From Strigamia acuminata (taxonomy: Eukaryota > Arthropoda > Chilopoda > Geophilomorpha > Linotaeniidae), in NCBI GenBank assembly GCA_949358305.1, contig OX442315.1:37536427-37600426 (forward strand): a DNA stretch of 64,000 bases, given 5' to 3'. Positions 55,601 through 60,895 of the stretch are shown in pieces. The notes beneath the pieces were generated by a model. It saw only the letters and a list, made by a program, of their open reading frames with translations, made no database searches and was not told the origin of the DNA. Each line of letters starts with the position of its first letter. Position 1 is the first letter of the stretch. The translations under genes and the position numbers were made by a program.

Positions 55601-58600
55601 CCAGTGTCAGGCCAATATTTGGGACATTGGACCAATAATGTGGTCAATCACCAGTCTTGCAGTGACTGTATTAATCCAAAGAAGTTTAGCACCAAATCGT
55701 TGCAACAATGGACAAGTCGTGATGTATCTGATTGGTTAGAATCAGTGTAGAGCACGGTAGCTAGTACAGCGGTACTTTGTTGCAAGCTTTGTACCGGGAC
55801 TGAGAAACTTTTTTTTAGTAGCCCACAGTCCGGTGTACTTGTACCGTGGTACTTTGGAGAGCTGGCAGTACCAATACCGGGATTTTGCGGTACATCTCGC
55901 GGTACATGGGAAAACGTGAGAAAACACTAGATTGTGATGTTTTCTCCCAGTTGAGAAAACAATAAAATAATAAGTTTTAATGACTAAACAATAAATTAAT
56001 GTGCAATAATGTAAAATACAGCGTGTCCCAAATGAACGAAGCCAGTCAAATGACGAAAAGATCATTTGAATGAGATGAATCAAACAAATGTAGTACTAGT
56101 AAACTAAGTGAGGGCATTTCAAAAATGTGAAAAAATTTGACCTCTGACCTTTTCTTCAAGGTCATTCCAACTCTAACTTTTAAACTAAGACTGGTAGAGC
56201 AAAATTCTCAATTGAAAAAAGAAAGAACACCTTCTGTTTAGTAATTTAAGGTTACCACTGTGATATTAATTTTCTCCATTTTTTTGCATCAAACCTAAAA
56301 TATTCTATACTTATGTCACCCCCATTTTTAAGGAAAATCACTGCCAAATTTATTTTTCTACAAAACTTATAAACCTGTTAATTTTAAATGAATTCTAATG
56401 CCAAAATACATTTATTAAAAAATTGGTTTGATTCCAGATGAAGCGCAAAAAGAAATATTTAAAAAAAAACTGATTATTCTATATCACTTACGGTGCGCAC
56501 ATTAGACCACAGATTGTTTATTTACATTAATTCATTTCAGTAATTTTATGGCCAATTTTAAAGGACTTCCGAATAACACTTCATTTACAACTAGCAATCC
56601 CGCATTAGTTTTCAAATCGAAAAATGTATTACTCCGTCATTTTAGGACCATTTTGTACAAAGAGAGCGGCCAGCACCAAATTTGCGCGACCCAAATTTGC
56701 GCCGTCTTTATTTTGGCTCAAATTTGCGCCGGCCCAAATTTGCGCGATTCAAATTTGCGCCGACCCAAATTTGCGCCGGTCCAAATTTGCGCCGGTCCAA
56801 ATTTGCGCAACATACGTCACGACTGACCGCCAGGGCGCGCCTTGGGATACCCTCAACCCCCTTTGCGGGGTTTCTTCATTTCGTCGCCCTTCATTTAGTT
56901 GCCCTTTATTTAATTTTCGACCGATACTCAATGGAAGGAGAATTGCTTAAAAAAAGTGGTAAGGTTAGGTTCGCGGGGGGTCAAGGGGGGGCGCTAGCCC
57001 CCCCTTGTTAGGCATCCTTAGGAATACGAGAGGCGGACTCAGCCTAACAGCGGCGGCGACGAAATGTTCTGCGCATGCGTCGCGCTAATTTGACCACGCG
57101 CAAATTTGGGTCGGCGCAAATTTGGGTCGGCGCAAATCTGGGTCGGCGCAAATTTGAATCGCGCAAATTTGGTTTGCGCAAATTTGGGTCGGCGCAAATT
57201 TGACTCGCGCAAATACGGGTCGCGCAAATTTGATTTGCGCTAATCTGAACCCTGCCCAAAGAGAGTTTAAAAAATAATGCTTAATTACCGTAGTTCCATT
57301 TGCAGGTTCTGGTGCCCCCCCCCCCTCGACCCCCAAGCAAACTTAAGAGATTTCTGGTTTATTTTAGTTTTTTTTTAATTCAAATTAAGTACTTTAATTC
57401 TAATCGGTACAAATTAAAGCAAAATTTAATTTTGTACACAAATTTAAATATTGCATTAAAACCAATTTTTTGCATAGTTTCTTTGTCATAGTGCCTCACA
57501 AGCAGCCAATAAGAATAAAGCAGTGCTTTCAAGTGAAAGAAATGTTACAAAATAGAAGAGCACAATGCAACTTATCTTCCCAGCCCAGTTGCTGTTCACA
57601 TGCACATACATGCACATGATTTTAAGAAAAAAAGATAACTTAAAAATAAATTACTTAAATTTTTTTTTGTTAATAAATGAAGAAAAGCTTACGATAAATG
57701 AAATTTGTAATAACTAATGTGCATTTTATATCCAAAATAACCTAACCTAACCTCACCTAACCTAACCTAACCAGACCATCCCTTTAATCCTAGAAGCTGC
57801 CTCGAAGATTATAAATGTAGAAATATAGAAATGAGCCGACCCGTATTACCGTATAACAAGACTCCTCACAATTATTAGAGAGTTTGCGGGATGCATTTTT
57901 CCCTTACAGTTAAACACTATACGGTATAAAAATAGTGTAAGGGAAAAATGATAAAATAGAGAGTTTGCGGGCTGCATTTTTCCATTATCACTACACTATT
58001 TCACTATGTCACGTGATCACCGAAACTGTAGCAGTCTCTTTTGAAAAAAATTAGAGACAATTGTTGTATTTTACTGCTTCAAAACAATGAAGCACCTTTA
58101 TTATTGTGAATTAAAACCAAATGAAAGAGAAAACAATGATATAAACCTTAATACGTGCCCTTTGTGCGATCGAAGCGAAGAAATTAAAATGGCGGCGAAT
58201 GAGGTCGTTGCTAATCCAAATTTAAAGGTTCTGTGACGTAAATAGTGGAAAACTACCGGATTGGCTGCGCTATATTTTAATTTAGTGTTCAAAACGATAC
58301 ACTAAACATTTTTCCCTTACGATATGGCACTAAAATAGTGTAAGGGAAAAATAGTGTAAGGGAAAAATGCATCCCGCAAACTCTCTAATGTATAGATTAT
58401 TATAGTAAATAAAGAAATTAACAATTATAAGTGCAATCAATATTTAGTCTTTTAATTGCCGTAATTGAGAGGCATGTAAACTTATTGTGAGGCATAACCT
58501 AAATATAATAAACAAAAAAATATTTATCAATCAAGTTTCTTCAACTTATTGTAAGAATTTAGATCAACAACATTTTGAATTTTTGATTTCATCAATAATC

Positions 58601-59615
58601 GGAAACTTTATAACAATGCATTTTCCAAAAATGTCTAAATATCCATTAAATTCCACGCGACTGTCATGTTGATTAAAGACAATTCAATTATGCATAAACT
58701 CTGAAATGAATGTACTTACAGAAGTAGTTTCGGACCACATTTGAGGTATGCTGGCACTTGATACACTCACCTGCAATAACATTTGAAAAAGAAAATTATA
58801 TAATTTTTGTGACATACCGGTACCTTAATGTTATTTCGATTAATTTTTGTACACACACACACACACAATCTTAATTTCAACCCACAAGTCAGATTGCAAA
58901 AAATGACTAAAACATTTGCATGCAACTGCAACCCATCAATCACTCAATTGTCTCGAGTCCATGACTCATCACTCATCACCATTTCAAGTTGAACCCATCT
59001 TTTTTCCGCATTTTTTAAATATTTTTTACAATTAGTTAAAATACATTTCTCAAATATCAAGACATTCTGATGTCTATATATGGAAACACTGAAAATATCC
59101 AAAGAGGAGTCACACTTTAAATATATAAATCTAAATTTAGATTTCTACACAAAGAAATCAACAAGAAGAATGGACCCAACCGAGATGATTAATTCCATCC
59201 CAGTCAAAATCTCGAATGCATCTCTGCATTTCCGCAACTGCCAATAATATAAAAAAAAAATTTCAAAACAACCCTGGTCCGACGTCTCATAACTAAAATA
59301 TTTTAAAAGTAATTAATTAATTAATTGATTTAATTTATTTATTTATTTGAGATAATAAAAATGCAGGTCTACTCGGAAACGCCAGAACCAATCCACCAGA
59401 ATTTGGCGAATTCCTGCCGAAAAAAAAAAAAAAAATACGATTAAAGTAATCAATCCACTTGGGAAATTAGGAACATTCGAATTTCATTCTCTGAGGTAAG
59501 AAAAGTTGTAAGCATTAATTAATTAATAACTGACCAAAGGATGGTGGTGATGATGTAATGCCGTGGGTGTTAATCCGTACAGAAACATGGCCGCAGAAGT
59601 AGTTGTACTCGGCAT
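15110..59615 (-). CDS. RBFOX: RBFOX (Fox-1 family) alternative-splicing regulator
   Basis: RBFOX proteins bind UGCAUG in pre-mRNA through one RRM and promote or repress nearby exons, chiefly in neurons and muscle. Coding exons: 59615-59535, 58770-58720, 54362-54216, 54155-53994, 50350-50297, 44245-44153, 37746-37692, 29700-29577, 20173-20116, 20015-19894, 19242-19179 and 15154-15110; phases match throughout, giving 351 residues. The RRM spans [51 protein letters not shown] and [15 protein letters not shown]. The 54-nt and 93-nt RRM exons have the sizes known in vertebrates. The Ala/Tyr-rich C-terminus ends in the family signature [11 protein letters not shown]. The start is uncertain: ATG at 59615 is the first in frame after a stop near 59777, but an upstream exon is possible. 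The segment between NATARV and the ALRG...GRARG block is shorter than in other RBFOX proteins, so a 3n-length exon may be missing or alternative. Confidence 0.95.
15827..16130. mobile_element. hAT-type non-autonomous element with intact target duplication
   Basis: Terminal repeats CAGGGGCGGATC / GATCCGCCCCTG bound 304 bp, flanked by the direct 8-bp duplication TAAAGGAG (15819-15826 and 16131-16138). An 8-bp duplication and CAGGGGCGG-type ends define hAT insertions. No coding frame. It lies in the last RBFOX intron. Confidence 0.9.
16239..16280. repeat. (AGAAG)n-like purine microsatellite
   Basis: Tandem GAAGAGAA/GAAAA units about 40 bp long. Confidence 0.8.
16320..16960. other. GC-richer intronic block, function unknown
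   Basis: Within the last RBFOX intron this 640-bp block is clearly less AT-rich than its surroundings. A 98-codon - strand frame runs 16624-16328 and an 80-codon one 16952-16710. Neither resembles a family I know, and no splice-consistent RBFOX exon was found here. It may be a decayed insertion. Confidence 0.3.
17321..17566. mobile_element. Inverted-repeat element, TACCGTATTTTACC family
   Basis: Ends TACCGTATTTTACCGAATAA and, in reverse, TACCGTATTTTACCAAATAA; both arms carry AAGAGCCGCGGC-like motifs. TA flanks are compatible with a Tc1/mariner-type insertion. 246 bp, no coding frame; the best-preserved copy of the family also seen at 4055. Confidence 0.8.
17584..17723. mobile_element. 140-bp element with perfect 16-bp terminal repeats
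   Basis: TAGCTGCATTCAAAAA at 17584-17599 is exactly mirrored at 17708-17723. It sits 17 bp from the 17321 element. Similar GCTGCATTCAA ends occur singly near 22670 and 31652. Confidence 0.7.
18797..18832. repeat. (GT)n followed by G-run
   Basis: About eleven GT units then about fourteen G. Confidence 0.85.
19486..19600 (-). promoter_or_regulatory. Cluster of three UGCAUG sites in an RBFOX intron
   Basis: Transcribed-strand UGCAUG at 19600-19595, 19513-19508 and 19491-19486 falls within 115 nt, downstream of the Ala/Tyr-rich 122-nt exon (20015-19894). Further single sites are at 20845-20840, 21248-21243 and 58924-58919. Confidence 0.55.
19740..19766. repeat. Poly(T) tract
   Basis: About 27 consecutive T, poly(A) on the RBFOX sense strand, close to the UGCAUG cluster. 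Confidence 0.8.
22060..22140 (+). repeat. Possible tRNA-derived SINE head
   Basis: The block has a tRNA-like order: TTAATGGGTAGAACACC resembling box A and the D arm, CTGTCATGG like an anticodon loop with T33 and CAT, and GGGTTCCGATTT resembling box B. Pairing in the stems is incomplete, so it is a tRNA-like retroposon head or decayed tRNA copy, not a working tRNA gene. Confidence 0.35.
22394..22417. repeat. Poly(T) tract
   Basis: About 24 T, flanked by repeated GCGGTTT motifs at 22360-22470. Confidence 0.7.
22701..22728. repeat. Perfect 28-bp palindrome
   Basis: AATTGCAGTTTACC joined directly to its reverse complement with no spacer, centred on CCGG. It lies in an RBFOX intron. Confidence 0.85.
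23270..23620 (-). pseudogene. Tc1-like transposase relic (second copy)
   Basis: On the - strand the order is that of a Tc1 catalytic core. [13 protein letters not shown] is a decayed cysteine-rich core strand, then [20 protein letters not shown] resembles the APIHVSK...WF block after the second Asp, then VYAKGRQ. Multiple frame breaks are present. Confidence 0.55.
24541..24932. mobile_element. Inverted-repeat element, about 390 bp
   Basis: The left arm CTCAAAGATGGAAACACAAG(GGAGTGGGTAAA) matches the reversed right arm CTCTAAAGGCGGAAACATAA(GGGAGCGGGTAAA). The interior carries mirrored AAGCTTGC motifs. No open frame. Confidence 0.75.
25208..25262. repeat. Imperfect (TA)n palindrome
   Basis: Runs of TATA with two copies of TGCATATATxTACAGTATATATA; self-complementary. 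Confidence 0.7.
25650..26010 (-). pseudogene. Tc1-like transposase relic (third copy)
   Basis: It shares long nucleotide stretches with 23440-23600, for example AGCTGACCATAATGCAAAAG and the CCCAAGAGCTGAAAAGCCAC block, and is interrupted in all frames. Confidence 0.55.
26891..27427. mobile_element. Inverted-repeat element with TA flanks, 537 bp
   Basis: TTACCATGTTTACATG (26891-26906) is exactly mirrored at 27412-27427. Both arms repeat AACTTATCTAGATAAGT-like palindromes. The interior contains a - strand frame of 102 codons without recognised homology. Confidence 0.75.
27397..27582 (-). other. Coding-like fragment shared with 53 kb
   Basis: A 61-codon frame opens with ATG and reads [20 protein letters not shown] and then [19 protein letters not shown] decayed nucleotide-level relative, with stops, lies inverted at about 53226-53350 inside another inverted-repeat element. 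This suggests a transposon-borne coding segment. Family unknown. Confidence 0.35.
28757..28803. repeat. (AAT)n microsatellite
   Basis: About twelve AAT/AATA units. Confidence 0.85.
29366..29719 (-). promoter_or_regulatory. UGCAUG sites around the RBFOX 124-nt exon
   Basis: Sites are at 29719-29714 (in the acceptor tract, 14 nt before exon 29700-29577), 29592-29587 (inside the exon, CUCUGCAUGGC, near its donor) and 29371-29366 (206 nt downstream). The family rule is that upstream sites repress and downstream sites enhance inclusion. Confidence 0.55.
29820..30060. repeat. Compound microsatellite block
   Basis: ATG-, AAC-, AAT- and AAGAATA-type units follow one another just upstream (in transcript sense) of the 124-nt RBFOX exon. 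Confidence 0.85.
31104..31510. repeat. Dispersed repeat, copy 1
   Basis: The part 31104-31230 recurs at 49460-49570 (GGCCGAGCCATTTCACATGT and the following 90 bp). The part 31330-31510 recurs at 51377-51600 (AATAAGCTTATTCCCCTTTT and on to GTGCCACTA). One parent element has evidently been broken into pieces elsewhere. Confidence 0.7.
32130..32310. other. GC-rich coding-like island in RBFOX intron
   Basis: About 100 bp are much GC-richer than the surroundings. On + the frame from about 32115 reads [20 protein letters not shown] then [19 protein letters not shown] to a stop near 32308. On - there is a basic peptide ([14 protein letters not shown]) with good GTGGGT and GTATGA donor-like sites. 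No phase-compatible RBFOX exon results. Not recognised. Confidence 0.3.
33597..35085. mobile_element. Foldback element with about 270-bp inverted arms
   Basis: Left arm 33597-33870 (AGTGTCCTAAAAGTCTGGTT, then GAGCAATTGCATCTAGGCC) is mirrored by 34810-35085. An extra copy of the inner part of the left arm lies at 34510-34590 in direct orientation. A near-perfect hairpin (ATTCATATGCGC...CATGTAAGAAT) sits at 33910-33967. No coding frame survives; the middle looks like a nested insertion. Confidence 0.75.
35134..35310. mobile_element. Fragment of the TACCGTATTTTACC family
   Basis: CGAATAAGAGTCATCCTC and CATTAATCAAATGTAACAAACG match the interior of the 4055-4327 element in order and orientation. 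The ends are lost. Confidence 0.6.
35456..36090. mobile_element. hAT-type non-autonomous element with intact target duplication
   Basis: Terminal repeats TAGGGTTGCACCGAATATT, mirrored at 36072-36090, bound 635 bp, flanked by the direct 8-bp duplication ATATTTGA (35448-35455 and 36091-36098). Many subterminal ATTCGG(CC) motifs crowd both ends. No coding frame. Confidence 0.9.
37208..37256. repeat. (AAAAT)n microsatellite
   Basis: About nine AAAAT/AAAT units. Confidence 0.85.
38211..39319. mobile_element. 1.1-kb inverted-repeat element, mariner-like ends
   Basis: TACAGTGGGCAAAACAATTA at the left matches the reversed right end TATAGTGGGCAAAATAACTA. Inner arms 38598-38660 and 39120-39170 are also mirrored (ATGAAATTTTGACC...). 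The interior has an (AAAT)n tract at 38683-38745 and short frames on both strands (38889-39098 +, 39120-38899 -) with no recognised family. Confidence 0.7.
40024..40545 (-). mobile_element. 5'-truncated non-LTR retrotransposon, 3' end
   Basis: On the - strand a 103-codon hydrophobic frame (40545-40234, ending [11 protein letters not shown]) is followed by a T-rich trailer. Then come a stem-loop (GGGTGTCCCCCC...GGGGGGCACCC, 40103-40062), AATAAA at 40050-40045 and an (AAT)n tail to about 40027. Hairpin plus AATAAA plus short-repeat tail is typical of LINE 3' ends; the coding part is too short to name the clade. An (AAT)n tract also adjoins the 5' side. Confidence 0.55.
40560..40622. repeat. (TTA)n microsatellite
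   Basis: About twenty TTA units directly beside the truncated retrotransposon. Confidence 0.95.
41320..41680. mobile_element. Inverted-repeat element, CCCCCGAAAATAA ends
   Basis: GTCTTCCCCCGAAAATAA at the left matches reversed GTCTTTCCCCGAAAATAA at the right. Several mirrored AATATAACACCATGGTGTTA motifs lie inside. No open frame of note. Confidence 0.75.
42376..42590. repeat. Minisatellite, about 20-bp unit
   Basis: About ten copies of AACGGGTAAAAATGGTTAAG with drift at the edges. Confidence 0.85.
43346..43372. repeat. (CTTT)n microsatellite
   Basis: About seven TTTC units. Confidence 0.85.
43481..43526. repeat. 10-bp tandem repeat
   Basis: Four to five copies of TCAAAAACTG. Confidence 0.85.
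44146..44278 (-). promoter_or_regulatory. UGCAUG sites at both splice sites of the 93-nt exon
   Basis: On the transcribed strand UGCAUG lies at 44278-44273 (28 nt upstream of the exon), at 44254-44249 (inside UUGCAUGCAG, directly abutting the CAG acceptor) and at 44151-44146 (overlapping the GU of the donor GUGCAUGG). Bound RBFOX would cover both splice sites. Confidence 0.75.
44153..44245 (-). CDS. RBFOX: RBFOX 93-nt RRM exon (RNP1)
   Basis: This exon is exactly 93 nt and phase 0 on both sides. It encodes 31 residues from GFGFVTF (RNP1) to GRKIE. Skipping it would leave the frame intact but delete the RNA-contacting half of the RRM. In vertebrate RBFOX genes skipping of the equivalent exon makes dominant-negative protein and is driven by RBFOX itself. 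Confidence 0.95.
45003..45529. mobile_element. Inverted-repeat element A with coding-like interior
   Basis: TGCTGGGTTTCCACTTGA at the left matches reversed TGCTGGGTTCCCACTCGACT at the right. The interior, read on -, contains [18 protein letters not shown] in a 92-codon frame (45343-45065). A related element in the opposite orientation is at 47918-48460. Confidence 0.75.
46087..46278 (+). other. Short coding-like stretch, unrecognised
   Basis: From an internal ATG the frame reads [20 protein letters not shown], faintly like the start of a THAP zinc finger. The remaining conserved THAP residues are absent. Probably a decayed fragment or chance. Confidence 0.12.
47918..48460. mobile_element. 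Inverted-repeat element A, second copy, opposite orientation
   Basis: The ends are GGTTCCCACTCGATTGAAAC and reversed GGTTCCCAGTTCCCACTTGATTG. The interior on + encodes [18 protein letters not shown] in a 72-codon frame (48190-48408). It aligns with [15 protein letters not shown] of the copy at 45003, preceded in both by a matching TTGTTGA(A/C)AGAAA-GGTGTTTTTTTGTGTA stretch. Confidence 0.7.
48990..49380. other. GC-richer block in RBFOX intron, unexplained
   Basis: About 390 bp are noticeably less AT-rich than the flanks, with CGTTCGAACAACG resembling a pol III box B near its left end. No open frame and no family recognised. It could be a SINE or a LINE 5' fragment. Confidence 0.3.
49460..49570. 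repeat. Dispersed repeat, copy of 31104-31230
   Basis: GGCCGAGCCATTTCACATGT through AATCAATTATCTGTTG matches at nucleotide level with small gaps. Confidence 0.75.
50811..51037. mobile_element. 227-bp element with near-identical 33-bp terminal repeats
   Basis: ACTCTGTCTCACTGTAAGGT (AGTAGGAAGTTCC) is mirrored at 51005-51037 with one mismatch. The high arm identity suggests a young insertion. It lies 460 bp from the 54-nt RBFOX exon. Confidence 0.85.
51377..51600. repeat. Dispersed repeat, copy of 31330-31510
   Basis: AATAAGCTTATTCCCCTTTT through TTTTGTGCCACTA is shared, with an 8-bp insertion (AGTTTGTT) and scattered differences. Confidence 0.75.
51910..52329 (+). pseudogene. Intronless copy of an SRSF4/5/6 (B52)-type SR protein gene
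   Basis: From ATG at 51910 the frame reads the second half of RRM1 ([35 protein letters not shown]). An in-frame TAA follows (52048-52050), then it resumes as [21 protein letters not shown]2 follows with [20 protein letters not shown] and AREGLVDF, before a stop at 52329. VTYVDAH and WQELY are the RRM2 signature of the two-RRM SR proteins. RRM1 lacks its first strand and RNP2, the linker is shortened, and there is no RS tail. Exons are fused and the DNA is far GC-richer than its host intron, so this looks like a retrocopy or a transposon-captured fragment. C-rich (51640-51790) and G-rich (52410-52520) stretches flank it. It lies antisense inside an RBFOX intron. Confidence 0.8.
52887..53013. 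mobile_element. Pogo/Tigger-like short element
   Basis: TTGTTATAACGAATAATTCG at the left and TTCGTTCTAACGAGATTCGA(CTGTAC) at the right have the AACGA(G)-rich ends of pogo-type elements and are mutually inverted. Confidence 0.5.
53047..53619. mobile_element. 573-bp element with perfect 39-bp terminal repeats
   Basis: GTCAAGTGCACTGAGTGGAA and the next 19 bp are exactly mirrored at 53581-53619. The similarity continues inward with mismatches for about 130 bp per arm. Parts of the interior (GACGCAGGGCAAGAAGTCTG and the 53226-53350 block) recur inverted at 26740-26830 and 27430-27560. Confidence 0.85.
54885..55640. repeat. CCAATATTGG-rich repeat region
   Basis: Many copies of the palindrome-like (A)CCAATATTGG lie in two clusters, 54885-55015 and 55585-55640, on either side of unrelated DNA. 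This suggests the two ends of one inverted-repeat element. Confidence 0.5.
55391..55482. repeat. 16-bp tandem repeat
   Basis: Five to six copies of AGGATTTCCACAGGATTTCT-type units (GGATTTC every 15-16 bp). Confidence 0.85.
56675..57250. mobile_element. Foldback-like element with inverted 16-bp tandem arrays
   Basis: The left array (56675-56812) has about eight CAAATTTGCGC units. The right array (57081-57248) has about nine GCGCAAATTTG units in the opposite orientation. Spacers alternate among GGTC, CGGC and similar. The 270-bp centre is GC-rich, with a hairpin CAAGGGGGGG...CCCCCCTTG (56983-57008) and then the sequence TAGGCATCCTTAGGAATACG (57009 on), which recurs at the right edge of the window. 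The long frames reported here on both strands are by-products of the repeats. Confidence 0.7.
57741..57772. repeat. (CCTAA)n tract, TTAGG telomere-like
   Basis: About six CCTAA units with one variant (CCTCA). Confidence 0.6.
57874..58389. mobile_element. Inverted-repeat element, ATTAGAGAGTTTGCGGGATG ends
   Basis: The 34-bp ends ATTAGAGAGTTTGCGGGATG... are mirrored at the right. A second copy of the left end lies at 57956-57990, and TAGTGTAAGGGAAAAAT recurs several times inside. The stretch GTGACGTAAATAGTGGAAAA (inside, near 58235) also occurs inverted near 18560-18590. Confidence 0.8.
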
Positions 59616-60890
59616 GGAGGGTTGAAAAGGTTGAAGTAAATGTGTATACTGATCGACTGAACCGACTGAACCGACTGAACCGACTGAACCGACGGACGTC
59701 GGCTCAGCTGCATCTTGGCCTTCTGTCTTGTCCGTGATGGCGGTTTTTAAAATCAACCTTGTTTTTATCCAAGTGAAAAACTAACTGCTCATTCGTATCA
59801 AATGCCAGCAGCAGCTGCTCCAAATGTGAGCTCTCAGCACTCGTCAATTTCATTCCATTTAAAGGTCCCTGAGTTAACACGATTAAAGCGCCACACTGAC
59901 AACAACGACCATGCCGATACGACGATGACGTTGGCACATTTGCCACATTTGCCACACTTGGCACATTGCGACACACAAAAACACAGCAAAAGTTGAAGAA
60001 AACTTTAATCTCATTTCCCCTTTCCCTCGCCCTTCCAGGTAAGTACCCTTGCTTTTCCATGCTTTTTTACTTTTTAAAACACTCCCATTCCCCTACACAT
60101 GTGACGCAAGTTAAACTCTAGGAGAATTGAGTGAGAAGAACGTGACACTGCTTGAAAGCTGTCACCAAATAATCCGAAAAAAACTATATCATGTCTATCA
60201 TGTCTAAAAGAGTAAGCCTATGTAAAGAATCGATTAAAACATCGATTAAAAATCGAATAATTAATTAAAATCGGTTATAAAATCGACGAATAATTATTAA
60301 AAATCGGTTATAAAATCGACGAATAATTATTTAAAATCGGTTAAAAATCGGTATACAATCAATTTTTCGGCTTTCTGGCAAACTATTTACATTTTTCAAG
60401 AGAGCACTATCGTAAACTGTAGGCAAACATAAAATAAAAAATTAATACGGTAATTAATTTTGATAAATAGGAGAAAGCACATGTTCTGATCTGAATATTT
60501 TATTTTAATTCCAAACAAACTACATTTTGCATCGATAAACAAAAAACGAGAGTACTCTGTTTTATGACCTCAAAAACAGTACTTGTACATGTATGTACAG
60601 TACTCTTAAGAGAGTATGGACGGTAACCCAAAATAGCTGTGAGTGACAGCTTGGTTTACAGGTAACTTGTGCACAATATAAAAATGAAATGTGAAGCTGG
60701 AATAAGCAGCAAAGAAACAAAGATAAGCTAATACAAGACAAATTTTACTTTATTTTATTTGAAACATTTGAACTTTTTATTAAGAAATTCAAATATGTCA
60801 TCATAAAAAATTCACATTTTTTTAGGTTGAATTTATTTTCACCAAAAAATTCAACGAAAACACCTTCATTAAGTTAGGCCAATAAGAAAA
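59616..60890. other. Region upstream of RBFOX start
   Basis: No core promoter element could be identified. The frame of exon 1 stays open to about 59777 and includes a 9-bp tandem (GACTGAACC x4-5, 59654-59692). A second - strand frame reads MKLTSAESSHLEQLLLAFDT at about 59850-59700. Either may be 5' UTR or part of an unplaced upstream exon. 60230-60370 is a drifted tandem of AAAATCGGTTA / AATCGACGAATAATT. Confidence 0.4.
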
Positions 60891-60895
60891 ATGAT

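Noticed and set aside
55742-56083. 113-codon - strand frame
   Set aside because: AT-rich, low-complexity hydrophobic reading with no splice or family support.
56548-57336. Several overlapping 60-110 codon frames on both strands
   Set aside because: They are readings of the CAAATTTGCGC arrays and their reverse complement (FAPTQICA-type repeats).
57741-57772. Chromosome end or telomere
   Set aside because: Only about six units within ordinary sequence; interstitial at best.
59535-59756. RBFOX start at 59756
   Set aside because: That codon is TTG. The first ATG in the frame is at 59615; anything upstream is uncertain.
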